Assembly: GCA_003024175.1 (NCBI GenBank)
Contig: MDYQ01000142.1
Location: 1-64,000 of the forward strand
Reading direction: 5' to 3'
Source: Planoprotostelium fungivorum
Lineage: Eukaryota > Evosea > Variosea > Cavosteliida > Cavosteliaceae
Length of the DNA: 64,000 bases
The notes beneath the pieces are model-generated. The model was not told the origin of the DNA and did not search any database. It worked only from the letters and a program-made list of their open reading frames with translations. This document shows positions 10,479 through 22,489 of the stretch, in pieces; the stretch's first letter is position 1, and the number at the start of each line of letters is the position of its first letter. Position numbers and translations under genes: made by a program.

Positions 10479-12979
10479 CTATTCACGACCCTCCGGTAGC
10501 TCCACGACCAACAGACAAGACTGCAGCCCCGCCTCTAACAACGTCTGCTTCTCTTCTAATTCTCTCCTCGGATGTGTCGTCGCCAAATTGAACCCCCTCT
10601 CCAATTTCTCCCTCATCTCTTCCTTCTCCACCTGTCGTAAAACAATAAATCCTTTTCCCCTCATTTTAAATCGAATTTCGATCTTCACCTCGTTGTAGAT
10701 CCAGATCTTGATGAGGCCGACACGATGATGGATGGAGAATCTTCTGTTGATGCGTTTTCCATTGGGAAGACGAACGGAGATGAGGGTGGTGTCTGATGTG
10801 GCGGGTAGAGATTGATTCAAGGTTGGGGCAGCCTCTTCTTGTAACTGATCGTGTGAATCTCGATGTCGATGTGATGTTGATGTGATGTTGATGTGATCGT
10901 ATAGACTAAATCAGTGTCTCACGTTCTTCCACGTCAGATGATGTGAAAACTGTATCGCCTTCTCCGTCTCTGTATCACATCAGCACATCAACCACATCAC
11001 ATCAGCACATCAACCACATCACATCAGCCACATCAATCGACATCACTCACCGATGCGGTCCTCCTCTTCCTCTCTCTCTCTTTCTATCTGACGCTGCTTG
11101 TCCATATCTTCCCTCTGCATCTGAACATATTCTGCATCTTGTTGCTCCCTCTCCAATCTCCTCCTCTGTCTCTCCTCTTCGAGTGGATCTACAGCGTTGT
11201 AGATGGGTGCAGGTGGCTCGGTAACAGAGGATAAGAGGTGTCTTAATCTGAAGGAAAGTTCATCGGGTGAAGATGATGATCGAGGTGATGATCGTGATGA
11301 TCGAGATGACGATGTCGTTCACAAGATGATGATGATCGAGATGATCACGATCGTGTGATGATCACATTTTGATCGTGATGATGACGTCGATGGAGATGAT
11401 GGATATCGGCGATCACATGATGAGATCACCTCTGTCGCTGCTCTTCTTCTAATCTCTCCTTCTGTCTCCGTTTGTTTTCCAATCTAGCTGCTTCTTCTGC
11501 TCTCTTCTCCTCCATCATTCGATCCGTCAGAACATTCTGTGCCTCTTGCCTGTGATGGAGTCATATTCCGAGAATATTTGCATTACAACGAGCCACCTCT
11601 TAGCGAGTGAATTCTTATTCTCGTTTGCGATCTCCATCGCCCTCTTCTTCTTCTCTTCCCTCTCTTGCATCATCTGTCACGGGGTCATCTCGATGATCGC
11701 GATCATGATCTGACGATGTTGATCGCAATGATCACGATGATGCTGATGGCCATGATGACAACAAGGTGATGAGAATACGATGCTCATCGCGATGATCACA
11801 TGATGAACCTCAACAATCTCACCTTTCTCCTCCTCTCCAACTTCTGAGCCTCCGTCGCTTCATCCATCTCCCTCTGCATCTTCACAGCAGCTTCGTTCTG
11901 TTGATCGAAACGGCTCAGACTCTCCATGCGTCGTGGATCTCCAAATTTTCTCATCGGACTCTTCTTCTCAGCTCCACGATGAGTTGGAGCTGCTTCGTGT
12001 TTGGGAAACGAAGGTGTGGTGGTTGTAGATAGAGATTGTCGGATGGCTTCTTCTTCGGCTTCTACGTAATTGTCGTATCTACAACGCGAGATGAGATGAT
12101 GTGGATGGGTTGATCGATGTGTTTGTCCTCGACCGAATCGATGCCGAAATTGAATGTGAGACACACATTTGTATCGAAATGAAATTCGACAAAGTGATGT
12201 GGAAATGAGATGAGATGAACATGACATATAGAACGTTGAATGTATCACCCTGCGTTGTAATCGTCAAACGTGGAAGAAGAAGACTCTTGAGGTTGTCTCC
12301 TCCTCATGTTCTTTCGGATCTGATCTCGAATTTCAGACTTGGCATCATCCAGGTTCTCTACGTCTCTTCTTGCATCTCTCGGTGGTGCTACTCTCTTCGT
12401 GTGCTCCTGTCACAAGATGAGAATAGATCATGTGGACTGCATCTTACGTTGGAAGCTGAAATTCGTAGAGCTTCGAGAACTTGTCGCTCTTCTTCTTCCA
12501 ATTTGGCAGCCTCTAATGACTCCCAGATGGCAGTTTGAATTTCATCGGTCTCGTGATCTGTGTGTGACGGTGAATGAGACAAGATGAGTGGACGAATCAC
12601 ACCTGTGGATTGGGTTGGATGGCTCCTCCACGGTCTGAGGGTTTGTTCCGCTTTTCTGGCCTGCATTCTTTAAGATGGTTCTATCATACTTGGACGATCT
12701 ACCTCTGCTTGACGTTTCTTGTTGGTCTCTTGCTCAAATATCTTTAATGACTCTTCTTGAGCTCTCCTGCGTGTGATGTTAGTTGATGAAAGTGATTCAC
12801 AATCACATTAATTCCTCTTCAGAGTCATACTCTGGAGCAGCAGATTCGAAGTCTGTGAGCGGACCGGTGGCCGTTCCATGTTCCATTTTTTGTAGCTCCT
12901 CCTGAAGAGTTGCTAAATATGCCTGCGTTCTTTGCATCTCTTCATAAAGACGTTGCATGCGATCCTCGTTGTCGGCCAT
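10479..12979 (-). CDS. UBX-domain ubiquitin adaptor (FAF/UBXN-like) with UIM-like and coiled-coil segments
   Basis: Start ATG at 12979: MADNEDRMQRLYEEMQRTQA, a short coiled coil. The middle exons are charged and helical: DEIQTAIWESLEAAKLEEEE and EEEAIRQSLS resemble ubiquitin-interacting motifs, and a long Arg/Glu/Lys/Gln-rich coil covers about 11100-11900. The last exons (10479-10820) form a UBX domain: TTLISVRLPNGKRINRRFSI then a long helix/strand pattern ending FNLATTHPRREL and LLEAGLQSCLLVVEL. UBX proteins recruit p97/CDC48 to ubiquitylated clients. About eight introns; several are unusually long for this window and made of GATG/CACATCA-type low-complexity DNA. The PUB/UAS part of the FAF family was not found, so I do not give a symbol. 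Confidence 0.72.
10976..11039. repeat. 22-bp tandem repeat in a UBX-gene intron
   Basis: Two full exact units and one partial unit of CACATCAGCACATCAACCACAT (units at 10976 and 10998, partial at 11020), within an intron already rich in CACATCA words. Confidence 0.8.
11188..11203. repeat. 16-bp palindrome, copy 4 (one mismatch, coding)
   Basis: TCTACAGCGTTGTAGA lies inside a UBX-gene exon and is read on the minus strand as part of an Ile-Tyr-Asn-Ala-Val-Asp stretch. Confidence 0.75.
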
Positions 12980-13241
12980 GTCCCTGCTGATCGCGTTTGG
13001 GACGGTGAATAAAACCCCGATTTGTAAATAAATTATGAGCCAAAGTCGCTTGATTATGCAACTTGAACAATAACACTCTCACTTGTGTTTGCCTGGATTT
13101 CATAGAACTCATCCACATGCATACATCAATCAAAATACAGAATGACGACATAACGGGGCAACGATAGACTTGGGATTTGTAGTTATCTCAATAGAAGAGT
13201 GGATCCTCACATATGATTTATTGAGACTGATGACATGGACT

Positions 13242-14380
13242 TCATCCCAACACCAAACAGAGGAGACAGAAGACGAAGACGTGGCACATGGCAGCTGCGT
13301 TGCGTGTAGACGAGCTGTCCGCTCGCGTGGGTGCAACCGATGTCAGAGAGCTCGAAGAAGTCTCAGATGTAGTCAGCACAGTAGACGAGTTGAAGGTCGA
13401 GCTGATAGTGGAGGTAGAGAGGGTATCAGATGTCGTTTCAGAAGGTGAAGAGCTGCTGGAAATGGACAACCGAGTGGGTCCCTGAGGATCAGACCCTTGG
13501 TTGAATGTGTGACAAGTCCCTCTTTCCTGTATGATAGATACTTCGCTCTCGTGCGTCCAAAAATGAGGATAATAGGTCACTACGGTGATGACGTCAGCGG
13601 GAGTGCAGATCACTGCACTGCCAAAGGGGACGGTGGCGTTGTTGAAGGTGTAGCGGTAATGACTATAGTATTCGAAAGATATGGTATCCTCCGCTTGTAG
13701 ATAAGGAATCTCTGTACGAGGGTGAGTCGTCAGAATACACTTGGTGATCGGTGTCTAGATCATCTTGTGATGCCCCACTCATGAGAAACGTATCGAGTGA
13801 CGTAGACGATGTGACGGATGAAACATACGAACGATGAACGAATCTTATCTCCTCGTACCTTGCACAGATGTGAAGTTGAAGATCTCGCCAGGTACAGCAT
13901 AATGATACACGGGGGAGATTGTTGTGTCGTTGAATAGCTGAGGGTGAGAAGACTCGTAGACATATCTGACTGCCTCGATGTTTCTGTAGATCTCTCCAGC
14001 CGTTACATTGACATCTGAAGCATCGAGTGAGTGGAAAAGGTCCGTCATCGTGCAAGATAGACCCTACCAGAGATCTCCTGGAGCTCCAACGAACCGTTGC
14101 CAGCCGGACCAGGTGATGCGTAGAGGGTTACTTCCTGGTGACATTCAAAGAAATAGCGGTTGGTGTGACCCGAATCTGATCCTATGAGACATTCGTCGGT
14201 GCAACCACCACACTGGATACAGTAGCCTGTCCTTGCATCAGCTCATCACGATGGAATTCACATCTCATTCACCTACTGTACCCACTTTGACCGGTGGGGT
14301 TAAGAACCAGTGACCCATGGAGTTGGGCTGAAACCTCAAGATGACGCCTTCCTCGGGCAACTGGGTGATCACGGAGTGAT
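13242..14380 (-). CDS. Probable GPI-anchored surface protein, cupredoxin-like ectodomain (N-terminus unresolved)
   Basis: Exons read ITQLPEEGVILRFQPNSMGH (about 14310-14370), GYCIQCGGCTDEC and ECHQEVTLYASPGPAGNG (about 14080-14215), VNVTAGEIYRNIEAVRYVYE to AVPGEIFNFTSVQ (about 13880-14020), and a last exon from about 13700 to 13242 (FGSAVICTPADVITVVTYYP). The last exon ends with about 70 residues of nearly pure Ser/Thr and then AAAMCHVFVFCLLCLVLG with no charged tail, which is a typical GPI-attachment signal. Repeated beta-strand/His/Cys patterns suggest cupredoxin-type folds, but this is weak. No signal peptide could be placed between here and the MFS stop at 14503, so the 5' end given is only the limit of what I can read. 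Confidence 0.6.
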
Positions 14381-14502
14381 CTCATCCATTCTTGAACTCC
14401 CTCTTCTCCTACCCCTTCGACCATTGAAATGACCATCCACCGATGGCTCGTGTTCATCAATCGATTGAAACGAATCACATCTTCTCGATTTCGATGCGCA
14501 TT

Positions 14503-16541
14503 CTATTCTACAACACTCTTCGATGAATCCATCATCTCCGTGATCGTCTCATCAGGCTCTCCCTTCCCCTTCACTTCCTTTCCAGTACCACAGAAGACGA
14601 AAGCACAGACGAAGCCCAGGCCACTGAGAGCTACACCCAAGTAGAAGGCGTTGTGAAAACCCTTCAGAGGGTTCTCTCCATCCTCGTTCGTCTGTCCGTG
14701 TGAGTCGACACGTGGTGGTCGACGTTTCTTACCTTGCTCTCGATCGTGCCTCCCAGACCGAGACCGAGAGATACGGCCACGTTGAGTACCGTACTTACGA
14801 GAGAAGCGGCGACGCCTTGCTGCTCGATCTTGATGGAATCACTGACGATGAGACTCGCAGCGGGAAAACTGAACGACATCAGTATAGAACATCATGACGT
14901 CCATCAGATGCATCGTGTCATGTCGTCAAATTCATCAAGTAGTGCACGTCATACATGCGAGAAAAAAATGCAAATCACACGAAATGGTCACATCGCGATG
15001 ATCACCATCCATCACATGGTCCACATCGATCGGTGAACAAGTCATGATGATGATCACCTGACATCCATACCGAACGGAGCGATGAGCGTGGCCACGAAGA
15101 TCTGTCCCCAGTAGATCTGATCCGCAGGCACCGTGGCACACAGGATGTTCGCGGCGCAGAAACCAGTCATCGCGATGGCCATGAGATAGCGGGGCGCCAG
15201 ACGGTGGTGCAATTTGGCCACGACTAAAGAAGCGAGGAGACCGCCGACGATGACAGGAGACATCTGAGCGACTGCCAATAGAGGTGTGGCTCCACGGATG
15301 ACTTCCATGATCTGTGACGTCACGATCAGATGAAAGACGATGGATGGTGACTTGATGATGAGATGATGGATGATTTATGAAAAAGATGAGTTTCGTGATG
15401 GACGAAGAGAAGCATCACGGATGATGACGATGGTCTTGTCGATGTGCGATGGATCACCTGCACGATATAGAAGACCCAAATTCCAAAGCTAGACCATCCC
15501 AGGGCGATGCAAAGTAACACTCCTGGAAATCCAGACTGCGTCCAAACTGATGGAGGCATGATCGGCTGTGCCGCGAACGTCTCGTAGACGAAAAATCCGG
15601 CGATGACCAAGACACCGACGATGAGAGGAACGAAGACGTAATAATTACCCCAAGAAGTGGCAGGTCCCTCGTTGAATGCATAGACGACGAGAACTAAACT
15701 GGCGACAGCTATTCAGATGCATCAGATGATGATGTGATGTTTGATGATTCGAAATGATGATGTTGATGTCTTCACCCAATACGGCACCCAATATGTCGAT
15801 CTTGCCTTCTGGCTGGACTGCCCCTCTCAACTCTTTCGGGGTGGAAAAGTGGGCAGAGATGGACAAAGCGAAGCACGTTGCCGCCAGCAGCCATTGTGCA
15901 TACGGCCACCAGACGAGCTGAGCGAAGAGACCTCCAAAGACGCCGCCGACGATGAAGCCGGAGGGGGCGCTGGCACCCAAGAGAGAGAAGACTGAAGCCT
16001 TTCGCTTGCCCGGAGGATAAGAGCGCGCTAAGAGGGCGATACCGTTGGGTAAGATGGTAGCGGGTCCGATGCCTGCACGGTCCGTGATTAGAGATGAAAG
16101 ATGAGATGGATTTGAGATCACCTTGCAATGCACGGAAGATACTCAGATAAACGGCTCCTTTGACGAAACCGGCCATGCCAACGGCGATGCTGGTCAAACA
16201 GAACCACAGATACCCAATCACCAGTAGCTTTCGATGTCCAAACACGTCACCTTCTTCTGTCAGTAACACAGAGCTGCCTCTCACTCACCTAGACGTCCAG
16301 TGATGAGGATGAATATGCCACTGGTCAGAGAGTATGCAGCAGCAAACCAAGATAGTTGGCCGATGTCTGTGACGTGAACTTCTTCGCCGATGATCTGCAG
16401 AGGAATGATAAACATACCCAATCCAGCTTGTGTCAAGAGTTGTGCAAAGATGATAGTAGATACGAAGACGATCTCATGTGTGGCGCTGTTGAATATAGAC
16501 GGCCGTCCTCCTTCATTCTCGGTTGCGTGAGGTGTGGCCAT
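14503..16541 (-). CDS. MFS transporter, DHA2-type (drug:H+ antiporter family)
   Basis: Multi-exon membrane protein with about 14 hydrophobic helices. Exon 1 gives VFVSTIIFAQLLTQAGLGMF and LSWFAAAYSLTSGIFIL, then the loop GRLGDVFGHRKLLVIGYLWF, which is the MFS motif A. The motif-C region reads GIGPATILPNGIALLA. Later helices include VFSLLGASAPSGFIVGGVFG, GVLLCIALGWSSFGIWVFY, VIVGGLLASLVVAKL, SFPAASLIVSDSIKIEQQGV and AFYLGVALSGLGFVCAFVFC, followed by an acidic tail. The 'D...QGxGPAxxLPN' pattern resembles the fungal DHA2/aminotriazole-resistance group. The ATG at 16541 directly precedes an acidic N-tail; a start at 16646 would add 35 residues. Substrate unknown. Confidence 0.85.
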
Positions 16542-16800
16542 TGTCGATCTGATCGAGGATGAGGTGGTCCCAAAAAATCTCCGAAATGTTCCGATGCTTT
16601 TTGTTCCGGGGTGTGATGAAGCTTCTGAAGCTCTCTCGTTCTGCATTCAAATTTCAAAAGAGGCGGGCTTGATGTCCTATGGACAAGTCGTGTGTGTTCA
16701 TCGGCAGGTGGTCCGCCGTCGTTCATCACGATCTACGAGATCTGCAAGTCACGTGATGCATTGAGATGAGAAAAATTGTCTATTTTCCAAGCGGGTAGAG

Positions 16801-19413
16801 ATGCGGGTGGTCACACTCTTCTTCCTGTTTTGGGCGTATTTTACCTCGGCCGATGACTGCTTCTTCTTGAATGGATGTGATACAGGGATATCTCATGTGA
16901 ATACAATGTCATCTTCCAAAGAGCTGACGACGTCTCAGTGTTGGAATTGCACCTCAGGGAATATCACACCCAATATAAATTCTAATATCATCTTCCAATC
17001 ATTGGACATGACTGAGTTAATCAGAATAGAGGATCTGGCTGTCAAAACCGTCGTCATTCGTAACAGGTACATTCTTAGTTTCTTTTGCTGATTCGATCTG
17101 AACCTTAATAGTACAATCACTTTTTATGGATCAAGCATCTCATCCACAACCATCACTGTCGAGAATTCTCGCTTACGTCTGTTGGGATCCACTCTCAGTG
17201 CCCAAGATCACCTCTCCATCTTTCTCTCAAACACCAATTCAAGGCCCTCATTCTTTCTCTACCTCCGGACTTCGAGAATATCTAGCAACACCATGACTAT
17301 CGATGGAGGATCGATCACCTTTGGAGGGGAATACTGCACCATCAACACCACCGTCGCCCACTTCAGTAATGCCGCTCTGTACACAGGATCGACAGACATC
17401 GTTTGGGACGGACAAATACACCTGTCCAACGTAACCATCACCTCGAGCTACCCCACCACGACATCGCGTATCATCGCCACTGCGGACAATGCATCATTGG
17501 CCATTCAACATTCCACAATCGAGGCTGCCATCTCTTTCAAATTGCCCGTCACCATGAATAACGTCACTGTCAGCTACTCTCGTGACTCCGCCCTCTCTAT
17601 TTTCAACGGCGCCACCATCACAAACTCCATGCTCTATAGCCTCAGATACTGCACCCGATGCGACGTGTCTGATTCGACTCTCTATAGCATACCAGATAGC
17701 TCTTCTCTACATCTCAGTGGCAACATCACGATACTCCACCGTTTCGCAACAACCGGCACGACCATCTCAGGATCACACGATCTTCACATCACTTCACTCT
17801 CCTCCGTAGCTTTTCGACAAGGGACCATCACTGGTCCCATCGTGTGGGATGCAGAAGAGTTCACCATCTGGGACACCACCATCACCGGCTCATGTTCTTT
17901 CATCGGTGGAGGAAACATTCAGACGATCAACAGCAGCACCTCTTCACTCACGTTAAGAGGCTCCTGGCGACTCTCTGATCTCCAAGCGAGAGACATCACC
18001 GCCGATGAGATCGTCTTGAGCTCCTACATCATCTCCATCGACGTCGATGACATGCTCATCGAAAGACTCATCATCTCTTCCTATGGATACATCCAATTGA
18101 AGAATACCACACTCTATCGATTGAAACTTGTCTATCTACAACCCACCCAATTTGAAACCCGAAATCCGATCCGAGGCGGAATCCTCACTCGTCCCTCCGA
18201 ACTGAAAGCCGATTCCGATTGCTCCACCGTGGTCAACGGCTCGACCGTGTCGGTCAACACCAACGCGACGGGCCTCTACGTAACGTACGTACCCCCCACC
18301 CCCCGTATTTCCCTCGGATATTCCGACGGATCCTACACGTACCTGAGACTCGTGAATCGATATGCTTACTATTACAATCGAAGATGTGTCGATTCCAGCC
18401 TCCTATACCACAAACTCGTAGTAAGAGGTCCCGAGGGTCAACGTAACCTCACTCAATCTCCGCTATACGGCTATGATGGGGACTTTTATGTCTACAGACT
18501 GTACGCCACGCCGGACGAGAACGACTGCACTCGTAAAGACATCAACGTGTCTCTCATCTCGACGGGTGATGATGTCGTCTCATCACCTGAGGTGACGGTG
18601 CCCATCTACCCGAGGAAGATCGTACTGAGCACGTTCTACCCGTGGGGCTTCTACAACGAGACGGATTTCAGCATGGCCGCCTTGGCGGAAAAAGATGCCG
18701 GGAATATTCTGGTGACGTGGAACGCATCGCGGGTGCCGGAGGTGTGCGGCTACCGACCTCAAGCCATCTCATTCGGCGGACGGATTACGCCAATCTTCCA
18801 TGGGAAGGCTACGTACCGTGCGGCAACAACGTCTCAGACGTACTGCGACGTAATATCTGCCACCGTGCCGGAAGTGTCTCTGCTGTATTCGAGGGATGAA
18901 GATTACGTCTTCAGTGACAGATACCTGCCGTATACCGGGAGTTACAGATACTGGGTCAAGTATCTCGTTCCGGTCGATGCGTACCTTACGCCCGAGAGTC
19001 TCGAGCTCATTCCAGAGTACACATCGGATTATTACAGCTACACCACTTGGAAAGTGAAAGACATACCCAACTCTCGCTGCTCCTGCGGTACATATTCGAT
19101 CATCCTCACCGTCTACAATACCAATGGAACCTTATTCAAGTCCACCAAACTATCCAAAAACGATGACACCATCGATCTGAGCTACGGTACATACGTACTG
19201 TACGTCACGGGGCTGTGCTACAGCTCGTCGGACACGGGAGGATACGGAAAGACGATAAGACTGGACGTCGATTTGCAGAAGGAGCCGCCCAGTCCTCTGA
19301 GGTGGATTATTCCGGTATCGATCGTCGGGGGCATGATCGTCTTCGCGATCATCATCTTTGCCTTTGTTCTCTTGCGGAGGAGGATGAGGTTCAATTACTA
19401 TCGTTTGGAATGA
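16801..19413 (+). CDS. Large type I cell-surface protein, beta-solenoid-like ectodomain
   Basis: Two exons, 16801-17066 and 17112-19413, join to an 855-residue protein. It begins with a signal peptide, MRVVTLFFLFWAYFTSADDC. The first half has many short Ser/Thr/Ile/Val repeats with 'ITNS', 'VTVS', 'ITGS' turns, consistent with a right-handed beta-helix such as those in adhesins or pectate-lyase-like folds. The second half is Tyr-rich with many N-glycosylation sites and may hold Ig-like beta domains. A single membrane helix (WIIPVSIVGGMIVFAIIIFA) is followed by a short basic tail, RRRMRFNYYRLE. No family recognised; likely a recognition, adhesion or phagocytic receptor. Divergent from the MFS gene, 259 bases away. 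Confidence 0.78.
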
Positions 19414-19561
19414 TAAAGAAGTAGTGTGATGTCGTGTGAATGATATCGGATGTGAAGATGTGATGATGTGATGACGTGATGATGTGACGATGGAGCGATG
19501 ATATGATCATCACATCATGTGACGATGAAGACAACAAAGACACTCGTGTCTAATCCATTCT

Positions 19562-21837
19562 TTATGGCATGGGGAACTTGAGCGAGAACTCGTTGACTTC
19601 CGCCTTCAACTGAGCGAGTCCCTCATGCTTCACCGTCTTCAGATAATCCTTGAAGGTAACCAACTTCTTTGCATTCTCCCCGACTCCGTTCATTTCGAGG
19701 GCAATTTTCACACCCCGATCGATAAAGTCACCGACCTGCCATCATCAGACACATCATGCGACACCCTCCCCGTTCACCTTGACAAAGTCTTCTTCTTTGA
19801 GTCCTCTCGTGGTCATGGCCGGCGTTCCTGTTGACTTTAAGTCGTCGCATGACATGATGTGATCTGTCGTATGATGATCATCTCACCGACGCGAACTCCT
19901 CCGGGAACGAAAGGCTTCGTGTCTCCCGGCACAGAGTTCTTGTTTAGAGTCACGTGGGCTGCCTCTAAGACGGCATCCACTCTGGCACCATCGATGTTGT
20001 GACCTCTCAAGTCGATCAAGAGGAGGTGGTTGTCCGTTCCGCCCGAGACGAGCGTGTAGCCCTTCGACGTCAAGTGCTTCGACAGTGTCTGATTTATCGA
20101 GTCAATCTACAACGTTGTAGATGGATCTCTCACCTGTGCGTTGGCTAAGACTTGCTTCTGGTAGGTGACAAACTCGGCAGAGGCAGCTTCTTTAAGTGCG
20201 ACGCTGAGTGCTGCAATGGCGTTGTTGTGTGGTCCACCTTGGAAGGACGGAAAAACGGAGAAATTGATCCTGTCTTCCAGATCGTACATGATGTCCTGAC
20301 TTGGTCAGGAGATCGCTCGGAACTTCCTCGGAATTTCCGAGGAAAGTCCTCACCTTGCCCTTCTCGGTTCTCCTGACACCCTTTCGGTAGAAGATCATTC
20401 CTCCCCTGGGCCCTCTTAGAGTCTTGTGGGTGGTGGTGGTGACGATGTCGGCGTAGTCGAAGGGGTTGTTTAAGAGGTTGGCTGCGATGAGCCCGGACGT
20501 GTGGGCGATATCGGCCATCAGATAAGCGTCGTGAGTGTCCGCCACCTGCGACCGTTATTTTGGCGGGAAGATAAAGATCGAGAAGGAGTCGTTTTGGTGA
20601 GAAATTCTTTTTTGATTTTCGGGGGAGAAATTCTGGCGGGAAAAAGGTGTATGGAATGTTTTGGCGGGAAATATTCTTCGCACCTTTCTGAATTTGGCAT
20701 ATTCGTAATCTCTAGGGTATGCACTAGCACCTACGATGATCAATTTGGGACGGTACAGGTCAGCCGTCTCGGCCAACTTCTCGTAATCGATCAATCCCGT
20801 GGCCTTCTTCTCGTCAGTCTCATTTTATTCTCTTTTATTCTCACCGAATTGAGACGGTAGGGCATGGACTCGAAGAAGATGGATGTGGCGCTGATTCTCT
20901 TTTTGGGACTCATGTATCCGTGGCTCAGACTATCTCACGTTATTCATCACGATCATCATCATCATCGGCACGATCGCATCATGATGGATGATAGACTCAC
21001 TGTCCTCCGTGAGGCAGATCTAATCCCATGATACGATCGTGAGGCTGCAGAACTGCAGAGTATGCCTCTAAATTGGCGGGAGATCCACTCAGAGGTTGAA
21101 CGTTGACGCCCCATTTGGCGGGGTCCAATCGAAAGACCTGAGATGGTGATGTCAACATCACCTTCACGATGCACCTCGCATGATGACGACTCACCTCTAA
21201 AGCTCTCTTCTGGCATTGCAGTTCGTTCTCATCGATGAATTGGTTTCCAGCGTAATATCTGTGGAGGTCATTTTGACATTCAATCATGGAATGAGATGAA
21301 TTTGAGATGGATGCATACCTCGCCCCTGGGTAACCTTCAGAATATTTGTTGGTGAAGCAAGAACCGAGAGCTTCACGGACGGCGGATGATGTAAAGTTCT
21401 ATAGAGGATGTCATGTGACAAATTTGAGATGAAGATGAGAACGTGACGGAGGTGGGGACGTCTTGTGTGATGATGGATGGAATCGATGATGAAATCGACC
21501 AACGTAAGTCGTGACAGATACAAGATCAGATCGAATATGGATAAACAGATGTGATCATATCACCTCCGAAGCAATGAGTTCTATGCCAGCCAGCTGTCTG
21601 TGTTCCTCCGATTGGATCAGACGCCATGTATCAGGGTCGACCTCTTTCAGAGAGGGTCTGTTGAAAGACTGACAACATGTTCAGAACCCAATCGACATAT
21701 CATCCTCTTCTCACAGCTGACGAGGCTGGTCTCGCTCCATTGATAGCACGCGCTGAGACTCTACCTAATTGGAGGCGAGGTGAAGCGTTAGTACCCAGCA
21801 GGGGGAGCTTCTGTAGGGTGAGCACCTGTCGCAGCAT
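19562..21837 (-). CDS. SHMT: Serine hydroxymethyltransferase, mitochondrial form
   Basis: PLP enzyme interconverting serine and glycine with one-carbon transfer to tetrahydrofolate. Start ATG at 21837 gives [20 protein letters not shown], Arg-rich and lacking acidic residues, a likely mitochondrial targeting peptide. Core motifs: [31 protein letters not shown]-equivalent split over exons at 21240-21360; [20 protein letters not shown] with the PLP lysine (about 20410-20460); [20 protein letters not shown] (about 19990-20050) and [19 protein letters not shown]. The C-terminus ends EFSLKFPMP. At least eight introns; one (about 20560-20690) carries three E2F-like GGCGGGAA words and another carries the palindrome. 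Full length for the family. A TATA-like ATATATAC lies about 120 bases upstream. Confidence 0.95.
20106..20121. repeat. 16-bp palindrome, copy 5
   Basis: Perfect copy in an SHMT intron, about 12 bases after the GTGAGA donor. Confidence 0.9.
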
Positions 21838-22489
21838 GTTGTGTGAGAATGGAATGCGAAAGTGGTTCGTAAAAACGATTGGACTACAACACGCAGGGTC
21901 ACGCACGCAGCTTACAAAGCTGTGACAACTTTGCAAAGACGTGCGACTCCTCAGCGTATATATGTGCCATAGGAACACGATTTCATGTGATCCACACCCA
22001 GACCACTACCCATCATACGCCGCTCATTCTATTCTGGTCGGCTGCGAGAAACGAGATTGGGTGAGAGACAGAGAACCTGATGGACAGAACGAAGAAGAGC
22101 TAAAATCGGCATGACCGTTGAAAGAATGAGAAGAAGGCCCACCCCTGAGGCCCCTGAGTGTAAGAAAAAGGCGTCGGTTGGTGTCAAAGTAAATTCCATT
22201 CCTTGAGTTTCCTGGGCCGAGTTTTCTTCTCTCCTGTCGACAGTTGGGTTGTTTCTTGCGACAGCAGGTCCATTAGAGGACATCCTCCCACACAGCACAG
22301 AGGACCTCGTGTTCTCTTCAATCTATCTCTATCGTGTGTGACTTTGGTGAGGAGACCACAGAAAGGTAGCATCACATTACGAAGAGAGAAGAGAGGGGAG
22401 ACACACAGGACCGTTCATCACGAACAAATCTGCCGAAGACAGACACCAGGTCAGCCGCTGCTCTTTGGACGCATCAATCACATATCAAC
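21838..22489. other. Divergent intergenic region SHMT / UBL-AN1
   Basis: 650 bases between two divergent genes. Holds the SHMT TATA-like sequence near 21956-21964 and a doubtful small membrane-protein ORF on the minus strand (separate entry). Confidence 0.45.
22029..22298 (-). CDS. Doubtful small membrane-protein ORF
   Basis: An 89-codon frame with one convincing hydrophobic helix (GVGLLLILSTVMPILALL). A possible short intron near its end would give a different tail. No family recognised and no conserved motif, so it may be chance; listed because the helix is well formed and the 650-base gap otherwise has no gene. Confidence 0.28.
   Translation of the reverse strand: MLCGRMSSNGPAVARNNPTVDRREENSAQETQGMEFTLTPTDAFFLHSGASGVGLLLILSTVMPILALLRSVHQVLCLSPNLVSRSRPE

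Noticed and set aside
10860-11430. CRISPR-like or satellite array from the repeated CACATCA and GATGATCG words
   Set aside because: Units are too short and irregular, spacers are not unique, and the tract lies in introns of a eukaryotic gene; simple low-complexity DNA.
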